From NCBI RefSeq assembly GCF_005233875.1, contig NZ_SZPZ01000001.1, positions 2,356,001 through 2,420,000 on the forward strand: 64,000 nucleotides of DNA, written 5' to 3'. This DNA is from Kribbella jiaozuonensis. Its GTDB lineage: Bacteria; Actinomycetota; Actinomycetes; Propionibacteriales; Kribbellaceae. Position 1 is the stretch's first letter. Every line of letters begins with the position of its first letter. Below are positions 34,319 through 42,974 of the stretch, piece by piece. The position numbers and the translations under genes are program-made. Under the pieces are notes generated by a model that saw only the letters and a program-made list of their open reading frames with translations, was not told the origin of the DNA and made no database searches.

Positions 34319-36799
34319 ATGTTCAAGCCGCTCGCGGCCGCCCTCGTCCTGCTGTCGACAACCCTGGTCCCAACAGCCCAAGCCACAGCCCCGGCCCGAC
34401 CCGCAGCCCAACCGGCATGGCACCTGGGCACCCCGCCGCTCACCACCCCCTGGACCAACGACGTCTCGCCGACGAACGCGCTCCCGGAGTACCCGCGCCC
34501 CCAACTGACCCGCCCCGACTGGCGCAACCTCAACGGCCTCTGGGAATGGGCGCCGGCCGCAGTCGGTGAACAGCCACCGATCGGCCGCACGCTCAACGAG
34601 CAGGTGCTCGTCCCGTACCCGATCGAGTCCGCGCTCTCCGGCCTCCAGAAGCACCAGGACCGGATGTGGTACCGCCGCACCTTCACCGTCCCAGACAACT
34701 GGAAGGGCAAGCGCCTCCTACTGCACTTCGGCGCTGTCGACTACGACGCCAAGGTCTGGGTCAACGGCCGCCAGGTCGCCACGCACCGCGGTGGGTACGA
34801 CGGCTTCGACGTGGATGTCACCACTGCGCTGCACGCCAAAGGCCCGCAGGAGCTGATCGTCTGGGCCGAGGACCTGACCGATGAGACGTACCAGCCGATC
34901 GGCAAGCAACGCGAGGTCGGCGACCACGGCATCTTCTACCAGGGCAGCTCCGGCATCTGGCGGACCGTCTGGATGGAGCCGCTGAACGTCGCATCCATCG
35001 ACCGTCTCCAACTCACGCCCGACCTCCCGAACCAGACCCTCAAGGTCACCGCCGAAACCTCAGGACCGGCCGGCCTCGACGTCGAGGTCACCGCGTACGA
35101 CGGCCGCAAGGCCGTCGGCCAGGTCCGCGGCAAGGCCGACACCGAACTCCGGCTGCCGATCCGGAATCCCAAAACCTGGTCCCCGGACCACCCGTTCCTG
35201 TACGACCTCAAGGTCCGCCTGATCGACCGCGGCAAAATGGTAGACCAAGTCGGCTCGTACGCCGGGATGCGATCGGTCGGGCTGCAGAAAGGTGCCGACG
35301 GCAAGCTCCGGATGGCGCTGAACGGGAAGATCCTGTTCAACCTGTCGACCCTCGACCAGGGCTTCTGGCCGGACGGGCTCAACACCGCACCGACCGACGC
35401 GGCGCTCCGGTTCGATCTCGAGCAGCACAAGCGACTCGGGTTCAACACCGTCCGCAAGCACATCAAGGTCGAGCCGGATCGCTGGTACTACTGGGCCGAC
35501 AAGCTCGGCCTGATGGTCTGGCAGGACATGCCGGCGACGAAGACCGACGCGATGCCCGACCCGTGGCGCGCGCAGTTCGAGTCCGAGCTGCACCAGATGG
35601 TCGACCAGCACAAGAGTTTCACCTCGATCACCGTCTGGGTCCCGTTCAACGAAGGCTGGGGTGAGTGGGACCGGGCCGCGACCGGCCGGATCGCGGACGA
35701 CGTCAAGGCGCAGGACCCGTCCCGCCTCGTCAACGCGCACAGCGGCGTGAACTGCTGCAACTCGCACGGCGACTCCGGTCGCGGCGACCTGATCGACAAC
35801 CATGCGTACCTCGGCCCGGCGACCACGGCGCCGACAGAGACCCGAGCGGCCGTGGACGGCGAGCATGGCGGGTTCGGTCTGAAGGTGCCGGATCACATGT
35901 GGTTCGGCGACGGATCGGCGTACGAGATGGAGCCCGACTCGGCGACCCTCACCCGGCGGTACGTCGAGAACCAGACCGACGTCCTGAAATCCGCCAAGCA
36001 GTGTGGGATCAGCGGATCGGTCTACACCCAGATGACCGATGTCGAAGGCGAGCTGAACGGGTTCTACACCTACGACCGCCGGGTCCCGAAGATGGACTTC
36101 GCGCAAGTGCGCACGATCAACCAGCAGATCATCGCCGGCGCCGACGGGACCGGCAGTGGTATACCAAACCCGGGACCCGGCACACCTGGTGCCGACGGCA
36201 TACACTTCTATCCGCTCGACGGCACCGGAGAAGATGCCGTAGGCAACAACGACGTAACCCTCCAGGGCGGCGCGACCTTTGCCCCCGGCAAGAACGGCCA
36301 GGCGGTCGCGCTCAACGGAGACGGGCAGTACGTCGACACCGGCGCGGCCCTGCTCGACACCAGCAAGAACTACACCGCCAGCGCGTGGGTGAAGCTGAAC
36401 AAGGCGGACGGCGCGTTCCAGACCTTCGTCAGCCAGGACGGCGATCGCGACAGCGCGTTCTTCCTGCAGTACTCCGGCCAGGACCAGCGCTTCGCGATGA
36501 GCTTCCCCGGCATCCGGGCGCTGTCGCCGACGAAGCCGAACCCGGGGCAGTGGTACCACGTCACCGGCGTACGCGATGTCGTGAAGGGTGAGCTCAAGCT
36601 CTATGTCGACGGCGAGCTCGTCGCCACGAAGAGCGCGTGCGCCCTGGACTCCAGCTCGACCGGCAACACGGTGATCGGCCGGGCGAAGTTCGGCGGCAAC
36701 CAGGTCGACTTCCTCGACGGCATGATCGACCAGGTCCACCTGTACGACCGCGCTCTCACCGACGCGGAGGTGCGCACCCTCTACGAATCCGGCCGGTAG
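34319..36799 (+). CDS. Secreted GH2 glycosidase with C-terminal LamG domain
   Basis: An 826-residue exported enzyme: signal peptide (1-22), GH2 sugar-binding domain (about 60-225; RMWYRRTFTVPDNWKGKRLL), an Ig-like domain, then the TIM barrel. The acid/base Glu445 lies in FNEGWGEW and the probable nucleophile Glu515 in DGEHGGFG. After a Gly/Pro linker comes a concanavalin-like LamG module (about 625-826), usually for glycan binding. GH2 includes beta-galactosidase, mannosidase and glucuronidase activities; the subtype cannot be set by eye. The ATG at 34319 follows AAAGGAACG. A LacI-type palindrome precedes it and two intragenic palindromes lie inside. Confidence 0.88.
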   Translation: MFKPLAAALVLLSTTLVPTAQATAPARPAAQPAWHLGTPPLTTPWTNDVSPTNALPEYPRPQLTRPDWRNLNGLWEWAPAAVGEQPPIGRTLNEQVLVPYPIESALSGLQKHQDRMWYRRTFTVPDNWKGKRLLLHFGAVDYDAKVWVNGRQVATHRGGYDGFDVDVTTALHAKGPQELIVWAEDLTDETYQPIGKQREVGDHGIFYQGSSGIWRTVWMEPLNVASIDRLQLTPDLPNQTLKVTAETSGPAGLDVEVTAYDGRKAVGQVRGKADTELRLPIRNPKTWSPDHPFLYDLKVRLIDRGKMVDQVGSYAGMRSVGLQKGADGKLRMALNGKILFNLSTLDQGFWPDGLNTAPTDAALRFDLEQHKRLGFNTVRKHIKVEPDRWYYWADKLGLMVWQDMPATKTDAMPDPWRAQFESELHQMVDQHKSFTSITVWVPFNEGWGEWDRAATGRIADDVKAQDPSRLVNAHSGVNCCNSHGDSGRGDLIDNHAYLGPATTAPTETRAAVDGEHGGFGLKVPDHMWFGDGSAYEMEPDSATLTRRYVENQTDVLKSAKQCGISGSVYTQMTDVEGELNGFYTYDRRVPKMDFAQVRTINQQIIAGADGTGSGIPNPGPGTPGADGIHFYPLDGTGEDAVGNNDVTLQGGATFAPGKNGQAVALNGDGQYVDTGAALLDTSKNYTASAWVKLNKADGAFQTFVSQDGDRDSAFFLQYSGQDQRFAMSFPGIRALSPTKPNPGQWYHVTGVRDVVKGELKLYVDGELVATKSACALDSSSTGNTVIGRAKFGGNQVDFLDGMIDQVHLYDRALTDAEVRTLYESGR

Positions 36800-36867
36800 G
36801 CGTTCGGGATGCGAAGTCATCGCGTACCCCCGATCCTGGTAGATACCGACCAGGGGAGGTGAGTGCG

Positions 36868-37668
36868 ATGGCCGCACCCAGCCAGGTGCTCGCACCCCAA
36901 TCGACGATCCGGTTCCGGCCTCCGCGGTTCGGGCTCGGCGGTTCGCATCTCGGCGAGCCGCCAGGCCCGGACGGCGACGCGACCGCGGTCGCCACCGTCG
37001 ACGCGGCATACCAGGCCGGCATCCGGTTCTTCGACACCTCACCCGCGTACGGCGACTCGGAACGACGACTCGGTACGGCGCTGCAGAAGCGCCCGCGTGG
37101 CGAGTTCCTGGTCTCGACGAAGGTGGTCGGCGACGATCCGAAGGCCTCGATCGACAAGAGTCGCGAGCAACTAGGACTCGCGATCGACCTCGTCCTGGCC
37201 AAGGACGAATCGGTCTACCCGAAGCTCGACCGGCTGCGGCGCGACGGGACCATCAAGGCAGTCGGAGCGGTGTCGGACCACTGGCAGGAGCTCGACCGCC
37301 TCGTGCGAGACGTCGAGCTCGACTGCGTGCTGCTGACAGCGCAGTACAGCCTGCTCGACCGCGACGCCGTACCGCTGCTCGATCGTTGCCTTGCACGCGG
37401 AGTCTCCGTGATCGTGTCCGGCGTACTCACCCCGCAAATCCTTCAGGCAGACACCGTCCAGGCGCGACGCATCTCGGCCGTCTGCGAGCGGTACGGCGTC
37501 TCGCTGCCGCAAGCCGCACTCGCCTTTCCCAGCAGGCATTCCGCGGTCACGTCCGTCCTGATCGCGGCGTCGTCACCGGCCGAGATCCGCGCCGACGCCG
37601 CGCTGGTGCGCCAGCCCGTACCGGAGAAGCTCTGGCGGGATCCGGAATTGCTGCGCTTGCTATCCTGA
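36868..37668 (+). CDS. Shortened aldo/keto reductase lacking the catalytic His
   Basis: A 266-residue AKR related to the L-fucose/D-threo-aldose dehydrogenase group but about 60 residues shorter. Asp56, Tyr61 (FFDTSPAYGDSERRLG) and Lys85 (LVSTKVVG) are in place. Where relatives read L-I-H-D, this protein reads LAKD (110-113), so the usual catalytic His is absent, and the loop before it is cut. Later barrel strands (GTIKAVGAVSDHW, VSVIVSGVLTP) are kept. Either chemistry is altered or it is non-catalytic. The start at 36868 follows GGGGAGGTGAG. It probably shares context with the upstream glycosidase genes. Confidence 0.82.
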   Translation: MAAPSQVLAPQSTIRFRPPRFGLGGSHLGEPPGPDGDATAVATVDAAYQAGIRFFDTSPAYGDSERRLGTALQKRPRGEFLVSTKVVGDDPKASIDKSREQLGLAIDLVLAKDESVYPKLDRLRRDGTIKAVGAVSDHWQELDRLVRDVELDCVLLTAQYSLLDRDAVPLLDRCLARGVSVIVSGVLTPQILQADTVQARRISAVCERYGVSLPQAALAFPSRHSAVTSVLIAASSPAEIRADAALVRQPVPEKLWRDPELLRLLS

Positions 37669-37765
37669 TAACAGGAGTTCGACGCAAGCGGGCTCCCCGG
37701 ACGAGCGGCGCCGTACCCGGTCTGTCAAGACGACGCCTCACCCTTTGACGGAGGGGGTCGTCCTC

Positions 37766-38014
37766 ATGCATCTACTCGACGTTCTCGAGATCGTTGGCGC
37801 GGTCACCATTCTGATCGCGTTCGCCGCCGCGCAGGCGGGTCGCTTACGCCAGCGCACCATCACGTACCAACTCCTGAACCTGCTCGGCTCCGGAGTCCTG
37901 GCCACGATCGCCGCGATCCAGCTCTCCTGGGGCTTCCTGCTCCTCGAGGGCACCTGGGCGGTCATCAGCCTGATCGGCCTGCTGACCCTGAAACGACGGC
38001 AACAGACCGACTAG
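37766..38014 (+). CDS. Small membrane protein, CBU_0592-like
   Basis: An 82-residue protein with three predicted membrane helices (about 3-23, 33-52 and 56-74) and a short basic end (LKRRQQTD). Conserved features such as YQLLNLLGSG and the WGFLLLEGTWAVISLIGL segment match small CBU_0592-type proteins of unknown function. The ATG at 37766 is preferred over a TTG at 37745 because GGAGGGGG lies between them. Its stop overlaps the stop of the convergent gene through the palindrome CTAG. Confidence 0.8.
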   Translation: MHLLDVLEIVGAVTILIAFAAAQAGRLRQRTITYQLLNLLGSGVLATIAAIQLSWGFLLLEGTWAVISLIGLLTLKRRQQTD

Positions 38015-38862
38015 AACTTGTCGCCCGGATTCGTCGCCGTCGGGATGGACCCCGTCGGGAGAGTGGTGGGCAGACCGGTCGGCACCGGGCTCGGGCTCAC
38101 CGTGATGGACGGCGAGGTCGAGCCGGTCCCCGGCGGGGGCGTGGTCGGGGTGATCGTCACCGTGGCGGTGTTGGTCGGCGTCGGGATGACGGGTTCGGGC
38201 TCGAGCGGCTGCGCATGGCGGAACAGCAGCCACGCCAGGAACACAGCGAGAGCCATGATCAGCGCCATCGTGAGCAACGCGAACGCCAGCGCCCACCGCG
38301 ATGCCGGCCGCAAAGCGTTCGGCCACGGCAGCGGCCAGATCCGGAACAGACCCGGACGCCGGCGGCTCTCCCAGTAGTGGCGGAACTCCGGCCCGCGCAG
38401 TTTGCCGATCTGCGGGATCCGGTCCATCAGTACTGCGGACAGGATCTCCTCGCCGCGACGCTCCGCGATCAATCGCTCGTCGGAGGCCGCGCTCGACCCG
38501 TCGTCCTCCCTGATCGGCCCGACCGCGACCCAGAGCGCGAGGTCGTCGTCATCGGAGTCGTTGTGGCCTAGGACGGCATCCTCGGGCAGGTCGTCGACGG
38601 CGTACACGAACCGGTCGCGGGCGGCCGCGTCGTCGGCGGAGCCCTCGGTCATCATCGCGACGACCACGTTCCGGCCGGCCTCGTCGCTGGCCGTGTAGAG
38701 GTAGCCGGCCGCGTTCGCGCCGAGTCGCCCGCGGAGCCAGAACTCGCCGACCCGCGGCGGGTCCTCCGGCTGCAGCGGGAGCGGCTCCGGAATCTCCAGC
38801 GCAGGGCGCTCCTCCGGCGCGTCCGCCGGCTGCACCTCGGTCTGGGATTCGGTCGCAGTCAT
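38011..38862 (-). CDS. Single-helix membrane protein with Thr/Pro-rich external tail
   Basis: A 283-residue protein: an acidic N-terminal cytoplasmic domain of about 190 residues (PPRVGEFWLRGRLGANAAGYLYTASDEAGRN split by strands), one membrane helix (about 197-217, WALAFALLTMALIMALAVFL) and an extracellular Thr/Pro/Ser-rich tail of about 65 residues (TPTNTATVTITPTTPPPG). I do not recognise the family. The start at 38862 (MTATESQTEVQP) is the first ATG after the divergent gap with the MoxR operon (240 bases). The tail is likely a cell-wall-spanning stalk. Confidence 0.75.
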   Translation of the reverse strand: MTATESQTEVQPADAPEERPALEIPEPLPLQPEDPPRVGEFWLRGRLGANAAGYLYTASDEAGRNVVVAMMTEGSADDAAARDRFVYAVDDLPEDAVLGHNDSDDDDLALWVAVGPIREDDGSSAASDERLIAERRGEEILSAVLMDRIPQIGKLRGPEFRHYWESRRRPGLFRIWPLPWPNALRPASRWALAFALLTMALIMALAVFLAWLLFRHAQPLEPEPVIPTPTNTATVTITPTTPPPGTGSTSPSITVSPSPVPTGLPTTLPTGSIPTATNPGDKF

Positions 38863-39102
38863 CACCCCAATCCCACCACATCCCTGGTAGCACTGTCGCC
38901 ACGGCCGCCCGCCGCTTGCTGCTGGGCCAGCAGCCAGGCCCAAAGCTCGGCGCGCGGGATTTGGCCGGGAGGGGCAGGATGGTGGAGGACCCGGTGGGCC
39001 CTGCGCCCGCTGGCCCCGGCGATCTGATGGAATGGCCGGTGTTGCGAAGTGGGGAATGACGGTGTTTGACACGGTCCGCTCGCGGGCCCCGGAAGGACAT
39101 GC

Positions 39103-40137
39103 ATGACCGAGACGACGGTGCCCACGGGTTCGGTGGCCCAGCAGTCCAGGCTGATCGGCGAGGCCCTCGGTGAGGTCAAGCGGGTGATCGTCGGCCAGGA
39201 GCACATGGTCGAGACCCTGATGGTGTCACTGCTCGCGAAAGGTCACTGTCTGCTCGAGGGCGTGCCGGGCGTCGCCAAGACGCTGGCCGTCCGCACCTTC
39301 GCCAGCGTCGTCGGCGGCACGTTCGCCCGGATCCAGTTCACCCCGGACCTGGTCCCGTCCGACATCGTCGGCACCCGGATCTACCGCCAGACCCGCGAGA
39401 CCTTCGACATCGAACTCGGCCCGACGTTCGTGAACTTCGTGCTGGCCGACGAGGTCAACCGCGCACCGGCCAAGGTGCAGTCCGCGATGCTGGAGCTGAT
39501 GGCCGAGCGGCAGGTGTCGATCGGCGGCCAGACCTTCCCGATGCCGAAGCCGTTCATCGTCATCGCCACCCAGAACCCGATCGAGTCCGAGGGCGTCTAC
39601 CCGCTGCCCGAGGCGCAGCGCGACCGGTTCCTGGTCAAGATCGACGTACCGCACCCGCGTGGGCACGAGGAGTTCGAGATCCTCCGCCGGATGAGCGTCG
39701 ACCCGCCGGAGCCGCGGCAGGTGCTGAAGCCGGAGACGATCCTCGAGCTGCAGCGCTCGGCGGAGCAGGTCTTCGTCCACAACCTCGTCGCGGAGTACGC
39801 CGTGCGCCTGGTGATGGCGACCCGTACGCCGACCGACTTCCACCTGCCCGACCTGGAGCCGATCATCGAGCTCGGTGTCAGCCCGCGCGCGACGCTCGGC
39901 CTGATCGCGGCCGGCCGGGGCCTGGCGCTGATTCACGGTCGGGACTACCTGCTGCCGAGCGACATCCAGACGGTCGCGCTCGACGTGATGGGCCACCGTC
40001 TCGGCCTGACCTTCGACGCGGTCGCGGACAATATCGACCCGCGGGCCGTGATCGAGCGGATCCTGGCCACCGTCCCGCCGCCGCAGCCGGTCTGGCGCGA
40101 CGGCGCCGACGGGACCGGCCGCCCGGAGTTCGTCTAG
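39103..40137 (+). CDS. MoxR-family AAA+ ATPase
   Basis: A 344-residue MoxR ATPase: Walker A GVPGVAKT (about 54-61), Walker B VLADEVNR (about 111-118), sensor residues in IATQNPIESEG, and the C-terminal lid. MoxR proteins act with VWA-domain partners as chaperones that mature metal enzymes or envelope complexes. The downstream DUF58 and VWA genes complete the standard trio, with one-base overlaps. The ATG follows GGAAGGA. TTGACA at about 39065 is a possible -35 element in the 240-base divergent gap, which holds no gene. Confidence 0.95.
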   Translation: MTETTVPTGSVAQQSRLIGEALGEVKRVIVGQEHMVETLMVSLLAKGHCLLEGVPGVAKTLAVRTFASVVGGTFARIQFTPDLVPSDIVGTRIYRQTRETFDIELGPTFVNFVLADEVNRAPAKVQSAMLELMAERQVSIGGQTFPMPKPFIVIATQNPIESEGVYPLPEAQRDRFLVKIDVPHPRGHEEFEILRRMSVDPPEPRQVLKPETILELQRSAEQVFVHNLVAEYAVRLVMATRTPTDFHLPDLEPIIELGVSPRATLGLIAAGRGLALIHGRDYLLPSDIQTVALDVMGHRLGLTFDAVADNIDPRAVIERILATVPPPQPVWRDGADGTGRPEFV

Positions 40138-41129
40138 TGCCCAACCGCCGAGACCCACGAGTTGCGATGACGATCTCGCAGCTCGCCCCCGAGCGTGCGT
40201 TGCGGCGGCTGGAGCTGACCGTCGTACGGCGTCTCGAGGGGTACCTGCACGGGGAACACCTGGGGCTGCTCCCGGGCCCGGGCACCGAGTTGGCCGAGGC
40301 ACGTGAGTACCAGGTCGGCGACGACGTACGGCGGATGGACTGGGCCGTCACCGCGCGGACCACGATCCCGCACGTCCGCGACCTGATCGCCGACCGTGAG
40401 CTCGAGACCTGGGCGCTGGTCGACCTGTCCGGCTCGATGGACTTCGGTACGTCGACGCTCGAGAAGCGCGAGCTCGCCGTCGCGGCTGTTGCCACTGTCG
40501 GCTTCCTGACCCACCGCCTCGGCGACCGCTTCGGCGGGCTGATGCTGCGTGACTCGGCGCTGCGGCGCTGGCCGGCGCGGTCCGGGCGGCTCGCGCTCTA
40601 CGGTCTGCTGCGCGCGCTGCTGGCCGAGCAGTTCAGCGGTGACGAAGAGGCGCATCGCAGCGACCTGGCCGCCGCGCTGGAGTCGATGGCGCGGACGCAG
40701 CGCAAACGTGGACTACGGGTGATCGTGTCCGACTTCCTGACCCCGCAGGACGGTGAGGTCGCGAGCCAGATCGAGCCGTCCTGGGAGCGGGCGATGCGCA
40801 AGCTGACCGCTCAGCACCAGGTGCTCGCGGTCGAGATCGTCGACCCGCGCGAGCTGGAACTGCCGAACATCGGCGTCGTCACGATCGGTGACCCGGAGAC
40901 CGGCGAGGTGCGCGAGATCGACACCCGGCGGCGCAAGGTCCGGGAAGCATTCGGAGTAGCAGCTCTCGCTCAGCGGGAACGAACCAGGGCCGCCCTGCGT
41001 AGGGTAGGTGCGGGGCACCTTGTACTGCGGACCGATCGTGACTGGGTCGCCGACACCGTGCGGTTCGTGCTCGCCTACCGGCGAGTGGCGCCCCGCCTGC
41101 ACCAACCGCCGAAGGGAGTGGCTCGCTGA
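40137..41129 (+). CDS. DUF58-domain protein (MoxR partner)
   Basis: A 330-residue DUF58 protein with the signature YQVGDDVRRMDWAVTART and a VWA-like segment (LVDLSGSMDFG) that may hold a partial MIDAS site. It has no membrane helix, unlike some DUF58 proteins. The GTG start at 40137 overlaps the MoxR stop (TAGTG); an ATG at 40167 is an alternative. It sits between MoxR and the VWA protein, so it is probably an adaptor of the same complex. Confidence 0.92.
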   Translation: MPNRRDPRVAMTISQLAPERALRRLELTVVRRLEGYLHGEHLGLLPGPGTELAEAREYQVGDDVRRMDWAVTARTTIPHVRDLIADRELETWALVDLSGSMDFGTSTLEKRELAVAAVATVGFLTHRLGDRFGGLMLRDSALRRWPARSGRLALYGLLRALLAEQFSGDEEAHRSDLAAALESMARTQRKRGLRVIVSDFLTPQDGEVASQIEPSWERAMRKLTAQHQVLAVEIVDPRELELPNIGVVTIGDPETGEVREIDTRRRKVREAFGVAALAQRERTRAALRRVGAGHLVLRTDRDWVADTVRFVLAYRRVAPRLHQPPKGVAR

Positions 41130-42082
41130 TGGAGTTCCTGTCTCCGGCCAGATTGTGGTTCCTGCTGCTGATCCCGGTGATCATCGCGGGGTACATCTTC
41201 CTCCAGCACCGGCGCTCGCAGTACGCGCTGCGCTTCACCAACATCGCGCTGCTGGACCGGGTCGCACCGCGGCGGCCGCAGTGGCGGCGGCACCTGGCCG
41301 TCGGGCTGGCGCTGCTCGCCGCGCTGACCTGCATCCTGGCGTTCGCGCAGCCGAAGGACAAGGTCAAGGTGCCACGCGAGCGGGCCACGATCGTGGTCGC
41401 GATCGACGTGTCGCTGTCGATGATGGCCACCGACATCGAGCCGAACCGGCTGGAAGCGGCGAAGGAGTCGGCGAAGGAGTTCGTCAACAACCTGCCGACC
41501 AAGTTCAACGTGGCGCTGGTCAACTTCGCCGGCACGGCGTCGATCATCGTGCCGCCGACCACGGACCGTGCCACCATCGACCGGTCGATCGACGGGCTCG
41601 AGCTGGCCGAGTCGACCGCGACCGGTGAGGGCATCTTCACCTCGCTGCAGGCGCTCACCCAGGTCCCGCCGGACCCCGCGCACCCGAACGACCCGGCCCC
41701 GGCCCGGATCGTGATGCTGTCGGACGGCAAGCGGACGGTCGGCCGGACGGCGCAGGAAGGCGCGCAGGCGGCCAAGGCGAAGAACACCCCGGTGTATACG
41801 ATCTGCTTCGGCACCGACTCCGGCTTCATCGAGATGGACGGCATCCGGCAGCGGGTACCACCGGACCGCACCGAGCTCCGCAGCATCGCCGAGACCACCG
41901 GCGGCGAGGCGTACACCGCGGAGTCCGCGGGCGAGCTCAAGGACGTCTACAAGGACATCGGCTCGTCGGTCGGGTACGACGAGGTCGACAAGGAGATCAC
42001 GGCCCGGTACGCCGGTATCGCGATGCTCTTCACGCTCGCCGCCGCCGGCGCCTGCATCGCGCTCGCGACCCGCTTCCCGTAA
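41129..42082 (+). CDS. VWA-domain membrane protein (BatA-like)
   Basis: A 317-residue BatA-type protein: an N-terminal membrane segment (about 8-26), a second helix (about 58-76), a von Willebrand A domain with MIDAS motif DVSLSM (about 93-98), and a C-terminal helix (about 297-315). The length and topology match BatA partners of MoxR. The ATG overlaps the DUF58 stop (TGATG), giving a tightly coupled three-gene operon. A role in stress tolerance or envelope maturation is known for relatives; the client here is unknown. Confidence 0.93.
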   Translation: MEFLSPARLWFLLLIPVIIAGYIFLQHRRSQYALRFTNIALLDRVAPRRPQWRRHLAVGLALLAALTCILAFAQPKDKVKVPRERATIVVAIDVSLSMMATDIEPNRLEAAKESAKEFVNNLPTKFNVALVNFAGTASIIVPPTTDRATIDRSIDGLELAESTATGEGIFTSLQALTQVPPDPAHPNDPAPARIVMLSDGKRTVGRTAQEGAQAAKAKNTPVYTICFGTDSGFIEMDGIRQRVPPDRTELRSIAETTGGEAYTAESAGELKDVYKDIGSSVGYDEVDKEITARYAGIAMLFTLAAAGACIALATRFP

Positions 42083-42265
42083 TCCGGCCGGCCCCGGAGC
42101 CTCGCCGCTCGTCGACCTGAATCGCGACACGATGGTGATGTAGTTGACACGGCGAGGTTACTGGTGTTGAAGGTGCTCGTGGTGCAAGATGTACGAGTCT
42201 GCCAGGACTGACAGGTGTGTTTCGAGAACGCTGGGGAAGGCGCCCCTCGAGCACAGGAGGTCCCG

Positions 42266-42763
42266 GTGGCGACAACTCGTGGCGTTCTGTACGTCCACAC
42301 GGTGCCGTCAGCGTTGTGCCCTCATGTCGAGTGGGCCGCGGGCGGCATCCTAGGCGTGCCCGTGAAACTGGATTGGACACCGCAGCCTGCGGCCCAGGGC
42401 ACGTACCGGGCCGAGCTGTCCTGGCAGGCCGAGGCCGGTACCGCGGCCAAGCTGGCATCCGCCCTGCGCGGCTGGCAGAAGCTGCGGTTCGAGGTCACCG
42501 AGGAGCCGAGCAACGGCGTCGAGGGCGAGCGGTACTCGTTCACGCCCGAGCTCGGGGTCTTCCACGCGACCACCGGCGTACACGGCGACATCATGGTGCC
42601 GGAGGAGCGGCTGAAGGCGGCCATGCTCAAGGCCGCCAGCGGCGAGGCCGACCTGACCGAGGAGGTCGAGCGTTTGCTCGGTCGCCCTTGGGACGACGAA
42701 CTGGAGCCCTTCCGCTACGCCGGCGACGGCGCGCCCGTGCGGTGGCTGCACCAGGTTGTCTAA
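42266..42763 (+). CDS. DUF3145-family protein
   Basis: A 165-residue cytoplasmic protein of the actinobacterial DUF3145 family, recognised by RGVLYVHTVPSALCPHVEWA and the C-terminal GDGAPVRWLHQVV. No function is established, but the gene commonly sits next to the fatty-acid synthesis locus, as here, convergent with accD. The GTG at 42266 has AGGAGG five bases upstream, which decides it over earlier starts. The 183-base leader (42083-42265) contains TTGACA near 42144 but no convincing -10 element. Confidence 0.88.
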   Translation: MATTRGVLYVHTVPSALCPHVEWAAGGILGVPVKLDWTPQPAAQGTYRAELSWQAEAGTAAKLASALRGWQKLRFEVTEEPSNGVEGERYSFTPELGVFHATTGVHGDIMVPEERLKAAMLKAASGEADLTEEVERLLGRPWDDELEPFRYAGDGAPVRWLHQVV

Positions 42764-42932
42764 GCCGTTCCTGAGAACTTCAGAAGAATGCCGTGAAGGG
42801 CAGAGCTTTCCGCGAACTTTTCGATGAGACTGAGCATCAGACGTTCTACCAGGGTGGGAGGGGCCGTGGCCGCTGGGCCACCGGGTGTCGGGACACCCCC
42901 GGTGGTTGTTAACAACAGCGGCCGCACCACGT

Positions 42933-42965
42933 GAGGGGCACGGATCCATTGGATCCGTGCCCCTC
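42933..42965. terminator. Strong bidirectional terminator after DUF3145 / accD
   Basis: A perfect 15-base stem (GAGGGGCACGGATCC at 42933-42947 with 42951-42965) closes on the three-base loop ATT. The same 211-base convergent gap also holds a CCACCGGG/CCCGGTGG hairpin (about 42879-42906) and the palindrome GTTGTTAACAAC just after it. Confidence 0.9.
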
Positions 42966-42974
42966 GAGCCGTTT

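Larger units (their letters stand above)
32205..36168 (+). repeat. Family of eight intragenic TGGT-NN-ACCAA palindromes
   Basis: Exact cores are at 32205-32216, 32374-32385, 32605-32615, 33393-33404, 34056-34067, 34163-34174, 35238-35248 and 36157-36168. The central pair is AT (four copies), AG (three) or CT (one). A weaker relative, TTTGGTATTCCA, is at 33826-33837. All lie inside three consecutive plus-strand genes, in two reading phases. Where NN is AT or CT the peptide is Gly-Ile/Leu-Pro; where NN is AG it is Val-Asp-Gln. They use codons rare here (ATA, CCA, GTA, CAA). I noticed no further copies outside this 4-kb segment. Confidence 0.8.

Noticed and set aside
35598..35607. TGGTCGACCA as a ninth member of the palindrome family
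   Set aside because: It arises from the ordinary codons GTC GAC CAG for Val-Asp-Gln and needs no special selection.
42144..42149. TTGACA as the DUF3145 promoter
   Set aside because: No acceptable -10 hexamer follows at about 17 bases.
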